A stretch of 64,000 bases of DNA from Stramentimicrobium sp964433555. Lineage in GTDB: Bacteria > Atribacterota > Phoenicimicrobiia > Phoenicimicrobiales > Stramentimicrobiaceae. The translations under genes were made by a program, and so were the position numbers. Positions 36,701-45,386 of this stretch are shown piece by piece. The DNA lies in NCBI GenBank assembly GCA_964433555.1, contig CAYSRG010000012.1, positions 1 to 64,000 of the forward strand. Direction: 5' to 3'. The notes under the pieces are model-generated. The model was not told where the DNA came from. It made no database searches and was given only the letters and a program-made list of their open reading frames with translations. Each line of letters opens with the position of its first letter. Position 1 is the stretch's first letter.

Positions 36701-36820
36701 CTTGATTATAAAGACATCCTGGAACAAAATGAAGTAATTATACTAAAAGGGGAAAAAGGTGGAAAGTATCATAATGAACCAGCTCTGGAGGAGATAAGGA
36801 GGTTGCAGCAATTTGAATAG
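33734..36820 (+). CDS. addB: AddB-like nuclease/inactive helicase subunit
   Basis: A 1028-residue protein of the AddB/PD-(D/E)XK exonuclease family, partner of AddA in double-strand break processing. The N-terminal two thirds have a degenerate helicase layout without a Walker A. The C-terminal nuclease domain begins at ASRLERIAYCPYLYF and has GSLLHQIYEKF, then IDRVDLLPD and IDYKTGG (catalytic Asp and Lys). Only one cysteine (YCPYL) matches the Fe-S staple of Bacillus AddB; the three late cysteines (CxxC and a further Cys) are not visible, so the cluster may be absent. It overlaps addA by eight bases. Confidence 0.85.
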   Translation: MHQFLNYLQNLSKQYLFQKKIILVPSYLDGNALRKNLTLNGFSALNLNIATLFDIAREICFPVLLKNGWKILDSTLGQILVLEILRKLSSEEKLTYFKLPFFSPLLAKSIFRTIKEIRVSGYSSLNFPWVILINSPKMNDLFLVMLHYEQELKDRNLIDEAELYHNAEKLKSREEEIIFLVPSNLPLNKVELRFFDKKIRPKAFLLQFNCPEVRAAPHYFPLITNQGTPELIEERIFNALNHREEIDALPLPFLDIEFCQTYGEYNETREVLRTIIKEGYSLDQVQVFYTTQEPYSQYFYQLSRLYQIPMTFHSGINIKNSHPAQFLLSLLDWINDNYSVAKLITLLNSYCMDINLKDSLTIPKFVSLLRESPIGWGRERYIPGINMAIEDRKKVMENTSQEKARALSEEIQYLLAIKDWIMKIFAEIPYHKFQYRISLSQLAGNLARMVERYALVENNNIDEEAVSIINQKLGALEQNIPAQFPINEALLLIKNIIEQERVNCSAPIPGHLHIASYKKGIWLSRFYTFLVGMDYQRFPGSSEEEVVLLETEKELFRHLISNNQKNKMEQLRLLQLILAQRGKKYLSFSCYDTTGQREQAPANLMLQLYRLQKKNIHLDYSVFYQSLSPVRNFIPQSNIGILDEGELFLYFTKKEKRDLQLIFNQKYNSFQKGIQTDKIRREEGFNVFNGRINVNTSVVDPRQNRGIVLSASRLERIAYCPYLYFLVDILKIKPVEEMVYDPTTWLGPLERGSLLHQIYEKFYQVLLDNSRGKKIAPSFSQHWSLLEEIIEESLAEKRRYLAPPGELIYEAEKKEIVESCQVFLTEEEENYKGQSPQYFELAFGTRDSQHEILGKVKAIELNLPDGGRVSIQGKIDRVDLLPDSTFRIIDYKTGGSKDYRRRNPFRHGQQIQHALYAIALEKIMAKKGRTGQLKVSESGYYFPTMTGQGNLVLFKQDNREQVLEIIQILLNIVARGNFAMIQKPDELMCLDYKDILEQNEVIILKGEKGGKYHNEPALEEIRRLQQFE

Positions 36821-39800
36821 TGAACAGAAGATGATTCTTCATGACCAGGATGCTAGAAATCAAATTTTTAATGATTTTAATCATAATTTTCTGGTTGAAG
36901 CCAGTGCCGGTTCAGGTAAAACGTCCTGTCTGGTAAAAAGGATGGCAGCACTGGTTAAGGCTGGAAGATATTCTGTGGAACAGATTGTTGCTATCACCTT
37001 TACTCGTAAGGCTGCTTTTGAGCTGAAAGAACGATTTCAACAAGAAATAGAGCGAGAAATTCAGAAGATAAATTCTCCAGCAGAGAAGAACTTTCTTTTT
37101 AAGGCACTAATTAATATCGAACAGTGTTATATAGGCACTATTCACTCTTTTTGTGCTCGCATTCTGAGAGAACGTCCCATAGAGGCGGGACTTGATCCTA
37201 CTTTTAAAGAACTGGATGAAATTGATAATATCCTGTTTATGGAGCAAGCCTGGGAACAATATCTGGCCAATCTAAAGGTGCAGGACTCTGCCCTGTTTCA
37301 GAATTTAGCAATGTTGGGGATTCCGGTTCTAGATCTTAAGGAAAGCTACAAACAGGTTTGTCAGTATCCTGAAGTACAAATAATGCATAAAAAAGTAGAC
37401 AATCCTCAACTGGATTCCACCATGAATGAATTATTCTCGTTTTGTGAGGAAGCAATACAGTACATACCGGAACAGGAATCCGAAAGGGGATATGATTCAA
37501 TTCAGCAGGCGATTCTTCAAGTTCAAAAGTTTAAAAGATACCATCCTTATAGTCAGAAAGATTTTTATAAAATTTCTTTGTTGGAACCATTCTCTAAGAA
37601 TTTTCATGGAGCAGAAAGCATAGTTCTCAATCGCTGGCTCTCCAAAGAAAAAGCAAAAGAATATCGGGATATTATATTACCAGAGCTAAAGGAAAAACAT
37701 ATTGAACCAGCTATAGAAAGATGGCGGGAATACTGTCATGACCATATCTTTCGTTTTATCAAACCAGCCGTAGAATGTTACCACCAGTTCAGAGAAAAGC
37801 ATTCTATGCTTAACTTTCAGGACCTATTGTTAAAGACTGCTTTTCTTTTACGCAATAATCCAGAGGCGCGTCTCTATTTTCAACAGAAATATCGAACTAT
37901 CCTGGTTGATGAGTTTCAGGATACTGATCCCATCCAGGCAGAAATTATCTTTTATTTAACCGGTAAACAGTTGACTGAAATAGAATGGGAAAAATTAGTT
38001 CCTCGTGCTGGTAGCTTATTTATCGTTGGCGATCCTCAGCAATCAATCTATCATTTTCGCAGAGCTGATATTGCAGTTTATAAAAAGGTTAAAGGATTGA
38101 TGATAGAAAGTGACGGTAAAGTCATCAAACTGAATGCCAATTTTCGTTCCCTTCATTCTATTGGTCGTTATATTAATCCTCTTTTTCAGGATTTATTTTA
38201 CCGCGAGGAAGATGAATTTCAGATGAGCTATTCTCCCATGCAAACTATCCGAGAGGATAAAAAGGGATTCCTTTCAGGTGTGCGTCAAATTATTATTTCC
38301 CGGGAGAAAGATAAAAAAAAGACCATAGAGAATGATGCGCATTCTATTGCCTTATTGATCAGGGATTGGATAGATAAGAGACTGGCAATTGTACGAACAG
38401 ATGAGGAATTGCAGCAGGGGAAACAATCTGAGGTAGATTATGGTGATTTTATGATTTTATTACGTTACAAAAGTGGTATGGAGATATACTCACGAGTACT
38501 AAGCGAATATGATATTCCGGTTACAGTATCAGGATATGCCTCCCTGAATGAATCACAGTGCCTGCGCGAATTATTGAAATTATTACGTTTGTTAAAAGAT
38601 CCTGGGAATCAGGTATTGTTAGTTGCAGTTTTACGAGGTATTTTTTATGGTTTCTCTGATGAGGAGCTCTATTACTATAAAGAAGCCGGGGGAAAATTTG
38701 ATTTTTTCTCTGAACTTCCTGGTGAGCTGGAGAATAATTTAAGACAGAAATTTTATGATTGTTTCCAACAATTAAGAAGTTATTATTCCTGGTGCTCAGA
38801 ATATTTACCGGTAGTGGTGCTGGAGAAAATTATGATTCAATCAGGTTTACTGCCCTATCTCTGCGCTGAAATGAGTGAGAAGGAGCAGGGTAATGAGCTG
38901 TTTTTCATCCTGGAATATCTGCGTCAGTCAGAAATGAAAGATTTTTTTAACTTTGCCGGAATGATAGAAAAATTGGATAGATTATTGCTATCGGGAGTAG
39001 AAGAAGAGTTTAGTATGAAGGTAGAAGAAAATTCGGTTCGGATAATGAATTTACACAAGGCTAAGGGACTGGAATCACCCATTGTCTTTCTGGCCATTCC
39101 CTATAATACTCGTAAACCAGGACCAGAATATCACATTGAACGTCTTTCTGATATTCCTAAAGGGCATTTTTTAGTTAAGAAATACCATCATTTTGCTAAG
39201 GGCAAGATAATTGGCCAGCCCCAAAAATGGAAGGAATACTGCCAGATAGAATCTTCCTATCTGGAGGCCGAAGAGGTCCGCCTGCTTTATGTAGCAGCGA
39301 CCAGGGCAAAAAATCTGCTGGTAATCAGTAGTTTTGGGACCAATTATCAGTATAATAATCAAAATTCCTGGCAATATTTGTTAAGAGAGAGTAAGCCAGA
39401 GATGGTTTTAAAGGTTCCCGAGAAAAAGGGCGTTCAGCCTGAAATAAGGAAAAAGAGCTATAGTTTAGGAGAATATGAAACACAAAAAAAGAAGATAGAA
39501 CAAGGGGAAAGGGCAATCACCATAACCAGTTATATAGAAAGCACTGTCTCCCGACAGGCTGAATTTTCTGAAATACAGGCTCCCTTTATCCCCACAGTTA
39601 ATAAAGGTGGGAGAAAATGGGGTAATGCCGTTCATGAGATACTGGAATATTTGGTGAGAGAACAAGCAGAAGATGATTTACTCCGAGCCCATATAGCTTA
39701 TACCTTAGAAAAAAACAATATAGAACTTTTTCGCAGAGATGAACTTTATGATATCATCCAGAAATTTATCAATAGTGATTTGTACAAACGTTTAGAAAAT

Positions 39801-40124
39801 GCACTTCAGAGATTTACTGAGCTGCCTTTTAATTTGAAAGTAATGCCAGAGGATCCCTTATATCAGGAATTAATTTCAGTAGAAGAGGAAGAAAATAGGG
39901 TTGAAGGGAAGCCGATTGTGCTAACGGGCACTATTGACCTGGTTTTTCAAGAAGCAGATGGATGGGTAATAGTGGATTATAAAACGGATTGTCCGGTAGA
40001 GAAAAGAGATTATGCCAAATTGAGACAACTTTATCAGGTGCAAATTGCTACTTATAAAACTATATGGCAGAAAATAGGTAAAGAAAAGGTAAAAGAAAGC
40101 CTTATATATTTTGTAAACGAATAG
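36813..40124 (+). CDS. addA: AddA helicase-nuclease subunit
   Basis: A 1103-residue UvrD/Rep-type helicase. Walker A is EASAGSGKTSCLVKRM, Walker B is ILVDEFQDTDPIQ, motif III is VGDPQQSIYHFRRAD and motif VI is RLLYVAATRAK. The C-terminal nuclease domain has GTIDLVFQEADG and IVDYKTD. AddA and AddB resect DNA ends until a Chi site. The start is a TTG eight or so bases after GGAGG, inside the end of addB. The length is normal. Confidence 0.92.
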   Translation: MNSEQKMILHDQDARNQIFNDFNHNFLVEASAGSGKTSCLVKRMAALVKAGRYSVEQIVAITFTRKAAFELKERFQQEIEREIQKINSPAEKNFLFKALINIEQCYIGTIHSFCARILRERPIEAGLDPTFKELDEIDNILFMEQAWEQYLANLKVQDSALFQNLAMLGIPVLDLKESYKQVCQYPEVQIMHKKVDNPQLDSTMNELFSFCEEAIQYIPEQESERGYDSIQQAILQVQKFKRYHPYSQKDFYKISLLEPFSKNFHGAESIVLNRWLSKEKAKEYRDIILPELKEKHIEPAIERWREYCHDHIFRFIKPAVECYHQFREKHSMLNFQDLLLKTAFLLRNNPEARLYFQQKYRTILVDEFQDTDPIQAEIIFYLTGKQLTEIEWEKLVPRAGSLFIVGDPQQSIYHFRRADIAVYKKVKGLMIESDGKVIKLNANFRSLHSIGRYINPLFQDLFYREEDEFQMSYSPMQTIREDKKGFLSGVRQIIISREKDKKKTIENDAHSIALLIRDWIDKRLAIVRTDEELQQGKQSEVDYGDFMILLRYKSGMEIYSRVLSEYDIPVTVSGYASLNESQCLRELLKLLRLLKDPGNQVLLVAVLRGIFYGFSDEELYYYKEAGGKFDFFSELPGELENNLRQKFYDCFQQLRSYYSWCSEYLPVVVLEKIMIQSGLLPYLCAEMSEKEQGNELFFILEYLRQSEMKDFFNFAGMIEKLDRLLLSGVEEEFSMKVEENSVRIMNLHKAKGLESPIVFLAIPYNTRKPGPEYHIERLSDIPKGHFLVKKYHHFAKGKIIGQPQKWKEYCQIESSYLEAEEVRLLYVAATRAKNLLVISSFGTNYQYNNQNSWQYLLRESKPEMVLKVPEKKGVQPEIRKKSYSLGEYETQKKKIEQGERAITITSYIESTVSRQAEFSEIQAPFIPTVNKGGRKWGNAVHEILEYLVREQAEDDLLRAHIAYTLEKNNIELFRRDELYDIIQKFINSDLYKRLENALQRFTELPFNLKVMPEDPLYQELISVEEEENRVEGKPIVLTGTIDLVFQEADGWVIVDYKTDCPVEKRDYAKLRQLYQVQIATYKTIWQKIGKEKVKESLIYFVNE

Positions 40125-40146
40125 CCAGGGATTAAACCCTGGCTAT
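40121..40146. terminator. Hairpin at the end of addA
   Basis: ATAGCCAGGG pairs perfectly with CCCTGGCTAT over six bases. It overlaps the addA stop codon and faces the convergent selenoprotein gene. No T-run follows, so terminator strength is uncertain. Confidence 0.6.
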
Positions 40147-40198
40147 TACTGTTGTTCTTAATTGCAGTTTATTTTATTCTAAGCGTGGCAGGTTGGCT

Positions 40199-40501
40199 TT
40201 AGCATAACCCTATATTTTGTTGATCGAGATATACTTTAAAACCCTTCGATAAAAAGGAATCCTTATAATCGATGGCCAGGGATGTTATACTGTCAGCCAA
40301 TCTTTGATCTAAAATAAAATCAAAATTATCTATCTTTAAGTTTACATCATCTTTATTTTGCTCATCCAGAGCAACATTAAATCTAGGACCGCTTCAACCA
40401 ATACCGGTCATCATGATACGGATTTTTTTAGCGGATTGTCCCTGCTCCCCCAGCATATTTTCTAAATGTTGTTTAGCTTTTTCGGTAATATTTATTTTCA
40501 T
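40199..40501 (-). CDS. HesB/IscA-like selenoprotein (in-frame UGA)
   Basis: Read through one TGA at codon 36 (40394-40396), the minus strand encodes a 100-residue HesB/IscA-like protein. The sequence around the UGA is MTGIG-Sec-SGPRFNVALDEQ, where ordinary family members have GCGG or GCSGP, so Sec replaces the first cluster cysteine. The N-terminus INITEKAKQHLENML is typical of the family. GGAGAG lies about 11 bases before the ATG and the frame ends at TAA 40199. HesB-like selenoproteins are a known group in anaerobes. The gene lies about 1.3 kb before tRNA-Sec and selA. ORF callers miss it because of the stop codon. Confidence 0.88.
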
Positions 40502-41033
40502 TATTTTCTTTTCTCTCCATAATAATTTTTAGATTGTGCCAATCACAGTTGCTTTTCTTCAGATTTATATCATAACATGAAAAAGAATAATGTCAACTAT
40601 TGTCTGATGAGATACTAATTTATATTATTGCTGTAATACCGTTATATTTTAAGATAATAGCTTTAACAGCACATTCCCGGATTATATTAGAGCTTGCTCG
40701 GCAAAAGTTGTCAATAACCTATCATCTTCATTGACAAAAAGTGTTATAATAATTTTGTATGATGAAACATTCATATATTCATTTTAATATTAGAAATAAA
40801 TATATGCTACCTCCTTATTTTTTGCATTGATTCATTTTAGGGGTAATTTTACTTGAAAAATATTCACTAAAGAGATTGACAAATAAGCAAAAGAAAAAGA
40901 GAATAGAAAAAAAGTCTCTTTAAAATTAAGCCTATTTTTTGAATTTTCTTAAGATCATCCTTCAGTTGAGTAGATCACTTAGAGTTTTTGATTAATATAA
41001 AATTAAAACAAAGGAAAGGGAGGAGGTGAAAAA
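40502..41033. other. Intergenic between divergent genes, no gene seen
   Basis: About 530 AT-rich bases between the divergent selenoprotein and lipoprotein genes. TTGACA near 40731 has no well-spaced -10 for either gene. A loose AAAGAGA/TCTCTTT pair around 40870-40920 has too long a loop to call. Confidence 0.45.
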
Positions 41034-41696
41034 GTGAAAAAAAGGGCAGTTTTCCTATCAACTGTAATTCTATTAACTTCTTTGTTTCTGAATGGCTGCA
41101 TGATACCCTTCCTGGGGAACGAACCGGTAATAATTGTTACAAATCCAAAAACAACTGCTATGGTAGGAGCGCCTTATATCTATCAGGTGGATACTGATGA
41201 TGATGGTAAAACCAAATTGGTGTTTAATCTAATAGTAGCTCCGGAGGGTATGACCATTGAGGGATCAACTGGATTGATAATATGGACACCAACCGAAGAT
41301 CAGGTGGGGGAGCATGAGGTTGATATTATGGTAAACGATGGCTGGTATAAAGATAACCAGGAATTTACCATAACAGTAAGCAAGATGCAGTTGAGCTCTA
41401 TTAGCGTTCTACCTCTCACCATGAACTTTCAAAGTATCAGCAGTAGCAAAAATATAATGTCTATTACTGCTCACTATACTGATGGTTCCAGTGCCGAAAT
41501 TAACAAAGCTGAATGCGTTTTTCAATCCAAAGATACCAGTGTGGCCACGGTTAATGAAGAGGGAGTGGTAACATCGAAAAAGAAAGGAAATACAACTATT
41601 ACAGTGAGTTATACGGAAGAAGGGATAACTAAAAGTGCCAACATAATTGTAACAGTAGAAATTCCAACTTATACTCCTCCTTCTAGTGGTGGCTGA
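41034..41696 (+). CDS. Lipoprotein with He_PIG and BIG2 domains (paralogue)
   Basis: A 220-residue paralogue of the protein at 11567. It has a lipobox (FLNGC, Cys at about 22), a He_PIG-like segment at about 35-115 (STGLIIWTPTEDQVGEHEV) and a complete BIG2 domain at about 120-210 (DTSVATVNEEGVVTSKKKG). The tail is Pro/Ser/Gly-rich. The start is a GTG after AGGAGGTG. The surface role is unknown. It stands alone between the selenoprotein gene and tRNA-Sec. Confidence 0.85.
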   Translation: MKKRAVFLSTVILLTSLFLNGCMIPFLGNEPVIIVTNPKTTAMVGAPYIYQVDTDDDGKTKLVFNLIVAPEGMTIEGSTGLIIWTPTEDQVGEHEVDIMVNDGWYKDNQEFTITVSKMQLSSISVLPLTMNFQSISSSKNIMSITAHYTDGSSAEINKAECVFQSKDTSVATVNEEGVVTSKKKGNTTITVSYTEEGITKSANIIVTVEIPTYTPPSSGG

Positions 41697-41755
41697 CCAT
41701 ATCAATAAAGCCTGATAGTTTATCAGGATTTAAAAATTATATTATAATAAAGAGC

Positions 41756-41851
41756 GGGAGTGGATAGGTTCTGGTGGACCTTGCGGACTTCAAATCCGTG
41801 GGCGGTAATTTATAATTGCCGCGGTGGGTTCGATTCCCACTCCTCCCGCCA
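41756..41851 (+). tRNA. selC: Selenocysteine tRNA (anticodon UCA)
   Basis: It folds as a bacterial tRNA-Sec. The eight-base acceptor GGGAGTGG/CTCCTCCC has one mismatch, the six-base D stem AGGTTC/GGACCT has a TGGT loop, the anticodon loop is CTTCAAA with TCA, the nine-base variable arm is GCGGTAATT/AATTGCCGC, and the T arm is GTGGG-TTCGATT-CCCAC. Discriminator G and CCA are encoded. It reads the UGA codons of selD and the HesB-like gene in this window. Confidence 0.95.
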
Positions 41852-41862
41852 TTAATATAGTT

Positions 41863-41904
41863 AATGCCCATCATAGGTATAAACAATACCGGAATGGGCA
41901 TTTT
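41863..41904 (+). terminator. Terminator after tRNA-Sec
   Basis: AATGCCCAT (41863-41871) pairs perfectly with ATGGGCATT (41894-41902), followed by TTTGT. It separates the tRNA transcript from selA. Confidence 0.75.
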
Positions 41905-42030
41905 GTATAATATTGAGTCTGTGTTAAAATATATATCATCTGAAGAATAAAAATAAGTAAGTGGATTGATAAGAGCGCCAGGCTATATTCTATTTTCAGT
42001 ATATTTCAGAATAGGAGCGAATATTTTAAC

Positions 42031-43449
42031 TTGATTAATAATCGTAATAAGAATAAGACAGCACAGAATAATTTTCATTCTCAACTGGCTCAAATTCCCA
42101 GTGTAGAGGAAGTTTTGCAGCAGGAAGAAATAGAAGTCCTTGCTGGTCAATATTCCCGAACTATGATTACCCCACAGGTAAGACAAGTGTTGGCAGAGGA
42201 AAGGGAGAGAATCAGGAGTGGATCCACACCTTCTTCTTTAACAGATATTAGTACAAGATGTGTTACTTTAATCCGGAAGGAATACCAGTCATTTATCCAG
42301 CCAGTTATTAATGGAACGGGAGTGATTTTACATACCAACCTGGGAAGGGCAGTCCTGGGTAAAGCCATAATTAACGATTCCTTGCCTGCCCTAATTGGTT
42401 ATAGCAATCTGGAATATAACCTTTTTCGGGGGGAAAGAGGTAAGAGGGGGGATTTTGTTGAGAGAATGCTTGCCGAGTTCAGTCAATCAGAAAGCTCTCT
42501 CATTATTAATAATAATGCCGCTGCTGTTTTTCTAATCCTGAAGGTACTGGCAAAAGACAAAGAGGTAATTATTTCCAGAGGTGAATTAGTACAGATTGGC
42601 GGTGGTTTTCGCATTCCCGATATATTAAGGGAAAGCGGTGCGATTTTACGAGAAGTAGGGACTACCAACCAGACCAATCTGGATGATTATAGAGAAGCTA
42701 TTAATGAAAATACTGCATTACTCTTGAAAGTTCATCAGAGTAACTTTTCTTTAGAAGGTTTTTCTCATTCGGTAAATATAAAAGAGCTTAAGATGCTGGG
42801 GAAAAAATATAAGCTTCCTGTGGTTGCTGATTTGGGTAGCGGATCCTTTCTATCTACTGAACAGTTTACTTTAGCTCACGAACCTATGGTCCAGGAGATG
42901 ATAAGAAGTGGTGCGGATTTAGTTTGCTTTAGTGGTGATAAATTACTGGGAGGGCCTCAGGGAGGAATTATATGTGGCAGGAAGGAGTATATAAGCCAAA
43001 TTAGGAAAGATCCCTTCTATCGTATCTTTCGCGTGGGAAAGATAACCTTATCCCTTCTTCAATCTACTTTGTTGTTCTATTTACAGGGTAGGACCATACA
43101 GGAAATACCGATCTGGAAGATGATCTCCCTCTCTGGTCAGGAGATTAAAAGGAGGAGCCAGGCTTTAGCACGAAGTTTAAGAAAGAGAGGCATTTCTGCT
43201 CAGGTTATAGAGGGAGTATCTCTGGTAGGCGGCGGTTCTTTACCCGGAAAAACATTGCCTACTTACCTTTTAGGTATCAAAACCGAGGAGAGTATTGATG
43301 AATTAGATCTGAGATTAAGATTATCTCATCCTGCTGTTTTAGGTAGAGTTAAGGATAACTGTTTATTTTTTGATCCCAGAACAATTGAACCCCAATTTGA
43401 TAAAAAGTTGATAGAAATTATCTCCTCCGCTTTTTACCAGAAAAATTAA
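42031..43449 (+). CDS. selA: Selenocysteine synthase SelA
   Basis: A 472-residue PLP-dependent enzyme that converts Ser-tRNA-Sec to Sec-tRNA-Sec with selenophosphate. The PLP lysine is in CFSGDKLLGGPQGG, and other hallmarks are GTGVILHTNLGRAVL and LEYNLFRGERGKRG. The length is normal for bacterial SelA. The start is a TTG; AGGAG lies about 14 bases upstream, somewhat far. It precedes selB by 32 bases, so selA-selB-selD form one operon downstream of tRNA-Sec. Confidence 0.97.
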   Translation: MINNRNKNKTAQNNFHSQLAQIPSVEEVLQQEEIEVLAGQYSRTMITPQVRQVLAEERERIRSGSTPSSLTDISTRCVTLIRKEYQSFIQPVINGTGVILHTNLGRAVLGKAIINDSLPALIGYSNLEYNLFRGERGKRGDFVERMLAEFSQSESSLIINNNAAAVFLILKVLAKDKEVIISRGELVQIGGGFRIPDILRESGAILREVGTTNQTNLDDYREAINENTALLLKVHQSNFSLEGFSHSVNIKELKMLGKKYKLPVVADLGSGSFLSTEQFTLAHEPMVQEMIRSGADLVCFSGDKLLGGPQGGIICGRKEYISQIRKDPFYRIFRVGKITLSLLQSTLLFYLQGRTIQEIPIWKMISLSGQEIKRRSQALARSLRKRGISAQVIEGVSLVGGGSLPGKTLPTYLLGIKTEESIDELDLRLRLSHPAVLGRVKDNCLFFDPRTIEPQFDKKLIEIISSAFYQKN

Positions 43450-43481
43450 GCAATTAAAAAATGAGGCAAAAGTAATTATTT

Positions 43482-45359
43482 ATGGTTATTTTAGGTACTG
43501 CCGGCCATATTGATCATGGCAAAACCAGTGTAATATATGCTCTAACCGGTATTGATGCAGATAGATTACCAGAGGAAAAAGCAAGGGGTATGACCATTGA
43601 CCTTGGTTTTGCCTGGATGGAAACATCACATGGTGAAAAAATAGGCATTATTGATGTTCCTGGCCATGAGCATTTTATCCGTAATATGATTACCGGTATA
43701 TCCTCCGTTGATGCCTTTCTTCTGGTTGTTGATGCTAAAGAAGGCTGGAAACCACAGACTGAAGAGCATTTTCAGATAATCAGATTATTAGATATTATTT
43801 ATGGTCTGATAGTAATTACTAAAACCGACCTTGTTTTACCGGAACGGATAAAGGAAGTGGAACAGGAGATACGAGATAGAGTTAACAGTCTAAACCAATT
43901 TAGTATTTCAATTCTTCACTTTAGTAACAAGGATAAAGAAAGTATTACTCGATTGAGAAAACAGATAGAAAGTGTAAGCAAATCCATTCCCCAGAAGAGG
44001 GATATTGGCAAACCGCGCTTATTTATTGATCGAGTATTTGAGATAAGAGGGAGTGGTACAGTTGTTACTGGCGCTCTACTCAATGGTAATTTATATCTGA
44101 ATCAATCAATCTATCTCTTCCCTTCGTTAAAGGAAATCCGCTTGAGAGAAATACAGAGCTACAATCTTTCGGTAGAAAAAGCGACCATAGGGAGCAGAGT
44201 TGCCCTTAACCTTAGTGGAGTAAAAAAAGAGGAGATAAGAAGGGGAGATTTAATTTATGGTAATCAGAAATTACCATTCGGGAATTTCCTTGATGTTATT
44301 TTAAACCTGCTCCCTCAAAAAAATCCTATTCGTTTAAAAAATGGGACTGAGGTAGAATTTATTTCTCATACCAAAATATTGAGAGGAACCATCATTTTTG
44401 AGCAAAAGGAATTGCTGCCAGAAGAACAAGCCTATGCCCAAATTCGTTTTAAAGAGCCGCTCTGTCTCATGATTGGCGATTACTTTATTATTCGTCTACC
44501 GGGAATAAATGAGACCATTGGCGGGGGGAGAATCCTGGATGCACAGGCTGGCAGGCATAGTTTCCATAATCCACTCTGGCATAAGTGGTTGGAAAAGAGA
44601 GAAAAATTAGATATTAGTCAACTTATAGTCAGCGAATTGGAGCGGCACCAGAAAATTAAGAAAGAGCTGTTGCTGGTAAATAGTCCTTATTCTCAAGAGG
44701 CAATTTATCAGCACCTGAAAGAATTAAATAAGAAAGACATTATTTTTTTAATTGACGACTGGGTAGTAGATTTTCATTTCTGGAATAATCTAATCCATCA
44801 TGTGATATCATTTCTGGAGCAAAAACATAAGGATTATCCCCTGAAATCTGGATTTCCTATCATACAGCTCAGGAATAAATTTACCGATATACCGGAAGAT
44901 TTATTCCTTAGATTACTTGATTACTTATCCAAAAATAACAAAATAAAAATAACAAAAGGAATAATTTCTTCTATTAAGCATAGTATTAATCTATCAGCCC
45001 AAGAGAATAAAATAGTGGATGATATTGTACAATATATTGAAAAAGATATTGGACATTTGCCTGTTGAGAAGGAATTAAAAGACGCTTTTAAAAAAAATAC
45101 AGAACTCATAGACTATTTAATGGAACAGGGAGAAATTATAAAATTAGAGGATCAGATATGTATAACACCTTCTGTTTATCGGGAAATGAAAGATAAAATT
45201 GTTGATTTTTTAAGAAAAAATAAGCAAATTGCCATAGGTCAGGTGAGGGATTTATTGCATATCAGCCGAAAATATATAGTTCCCATATTGACCAGGATGG
45301 ATGAGGAAGGCATTACCATTAGAAAGGGAAATGAAAGAATCTTAAGACAAGAAGAGTAG
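43482..45359 (+). CDS. selB: Selenocysteine-specific elongation factor SelB
   Basis: A 625-residue GTPase that brings Sec-tRNA-Sec to UGA codons. G1 is GHIDHGKTS, G3 is DVPGHEHF and G4 is TKTD. The beta-barrel domains follow (about 180-340). The C-terminal winged-helix repeats (about 350-625) bind the SECIS hairpin of the mRNA. The presence of the C-terminal part implies recognition of SECIS elements after the two UGA codons in this window. Confidence 0.97.
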   Translation: MVILGTAGHIDHGKTSVIYALTGIDADRLPEEKARGMTIDLGFAWMETSHGEKIGIIDVPGHEHFIRNMITGISSVDAFLLVVDAKEGWKPQTEEHFQIIRLLDIIYGLIVITKTDLVLPERIKEVEQEIRDRVNSLNQFSISILHFSNKDKESITRLRKQIESVSKSIPQKRDIGKPRLFIDRVFEIRGSGTVVTGALLNGNLYLNQSIYLFPSLKEIRLREIQSYNLSVEKATIGSRVALNLSGVKKEEIRRGDLIYGNQKLPFGNFLDVILNLLPQKNPIRLKNGTEVEFISHTKILRGTIIFEQKELLPEEQAYAQIRFKEPLCLMIGDYFIIRLPGINETIGGGRILDAQAGRHSFHNPLWHKWLEKREKLDISQLIVSELERHQKIKKELLLVNSPYSQEAIYQHLKELNKKDIIFLIDDWVVDFHFWNNLIHHVISFLEQKHKDYPLKSGFPIIQLRNKFTDIPEDLFLRLLDYLSKNNKIKITKGIISSIKHSINLSAQENKIVDDIVQYIEKDIGHLPVEKELKDAFKKNTELIDYLMEQGEIIKLEDQICITPSVYREMKDKIVDFLRKNKQIAIGQVRDLLHISRKYIVPILTRMDEEGITIRKGNERILRQEE

Positions 45360-45386
45360 ATTAATATAGATAAGGAGGTGAAGAGG

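Noticed and set aside
40731..40760. TTGACA as a promoter for the lipoprotein at 41034
   Set aside because: No -10 at normal spacing, and it is about 300 bases from the gene.
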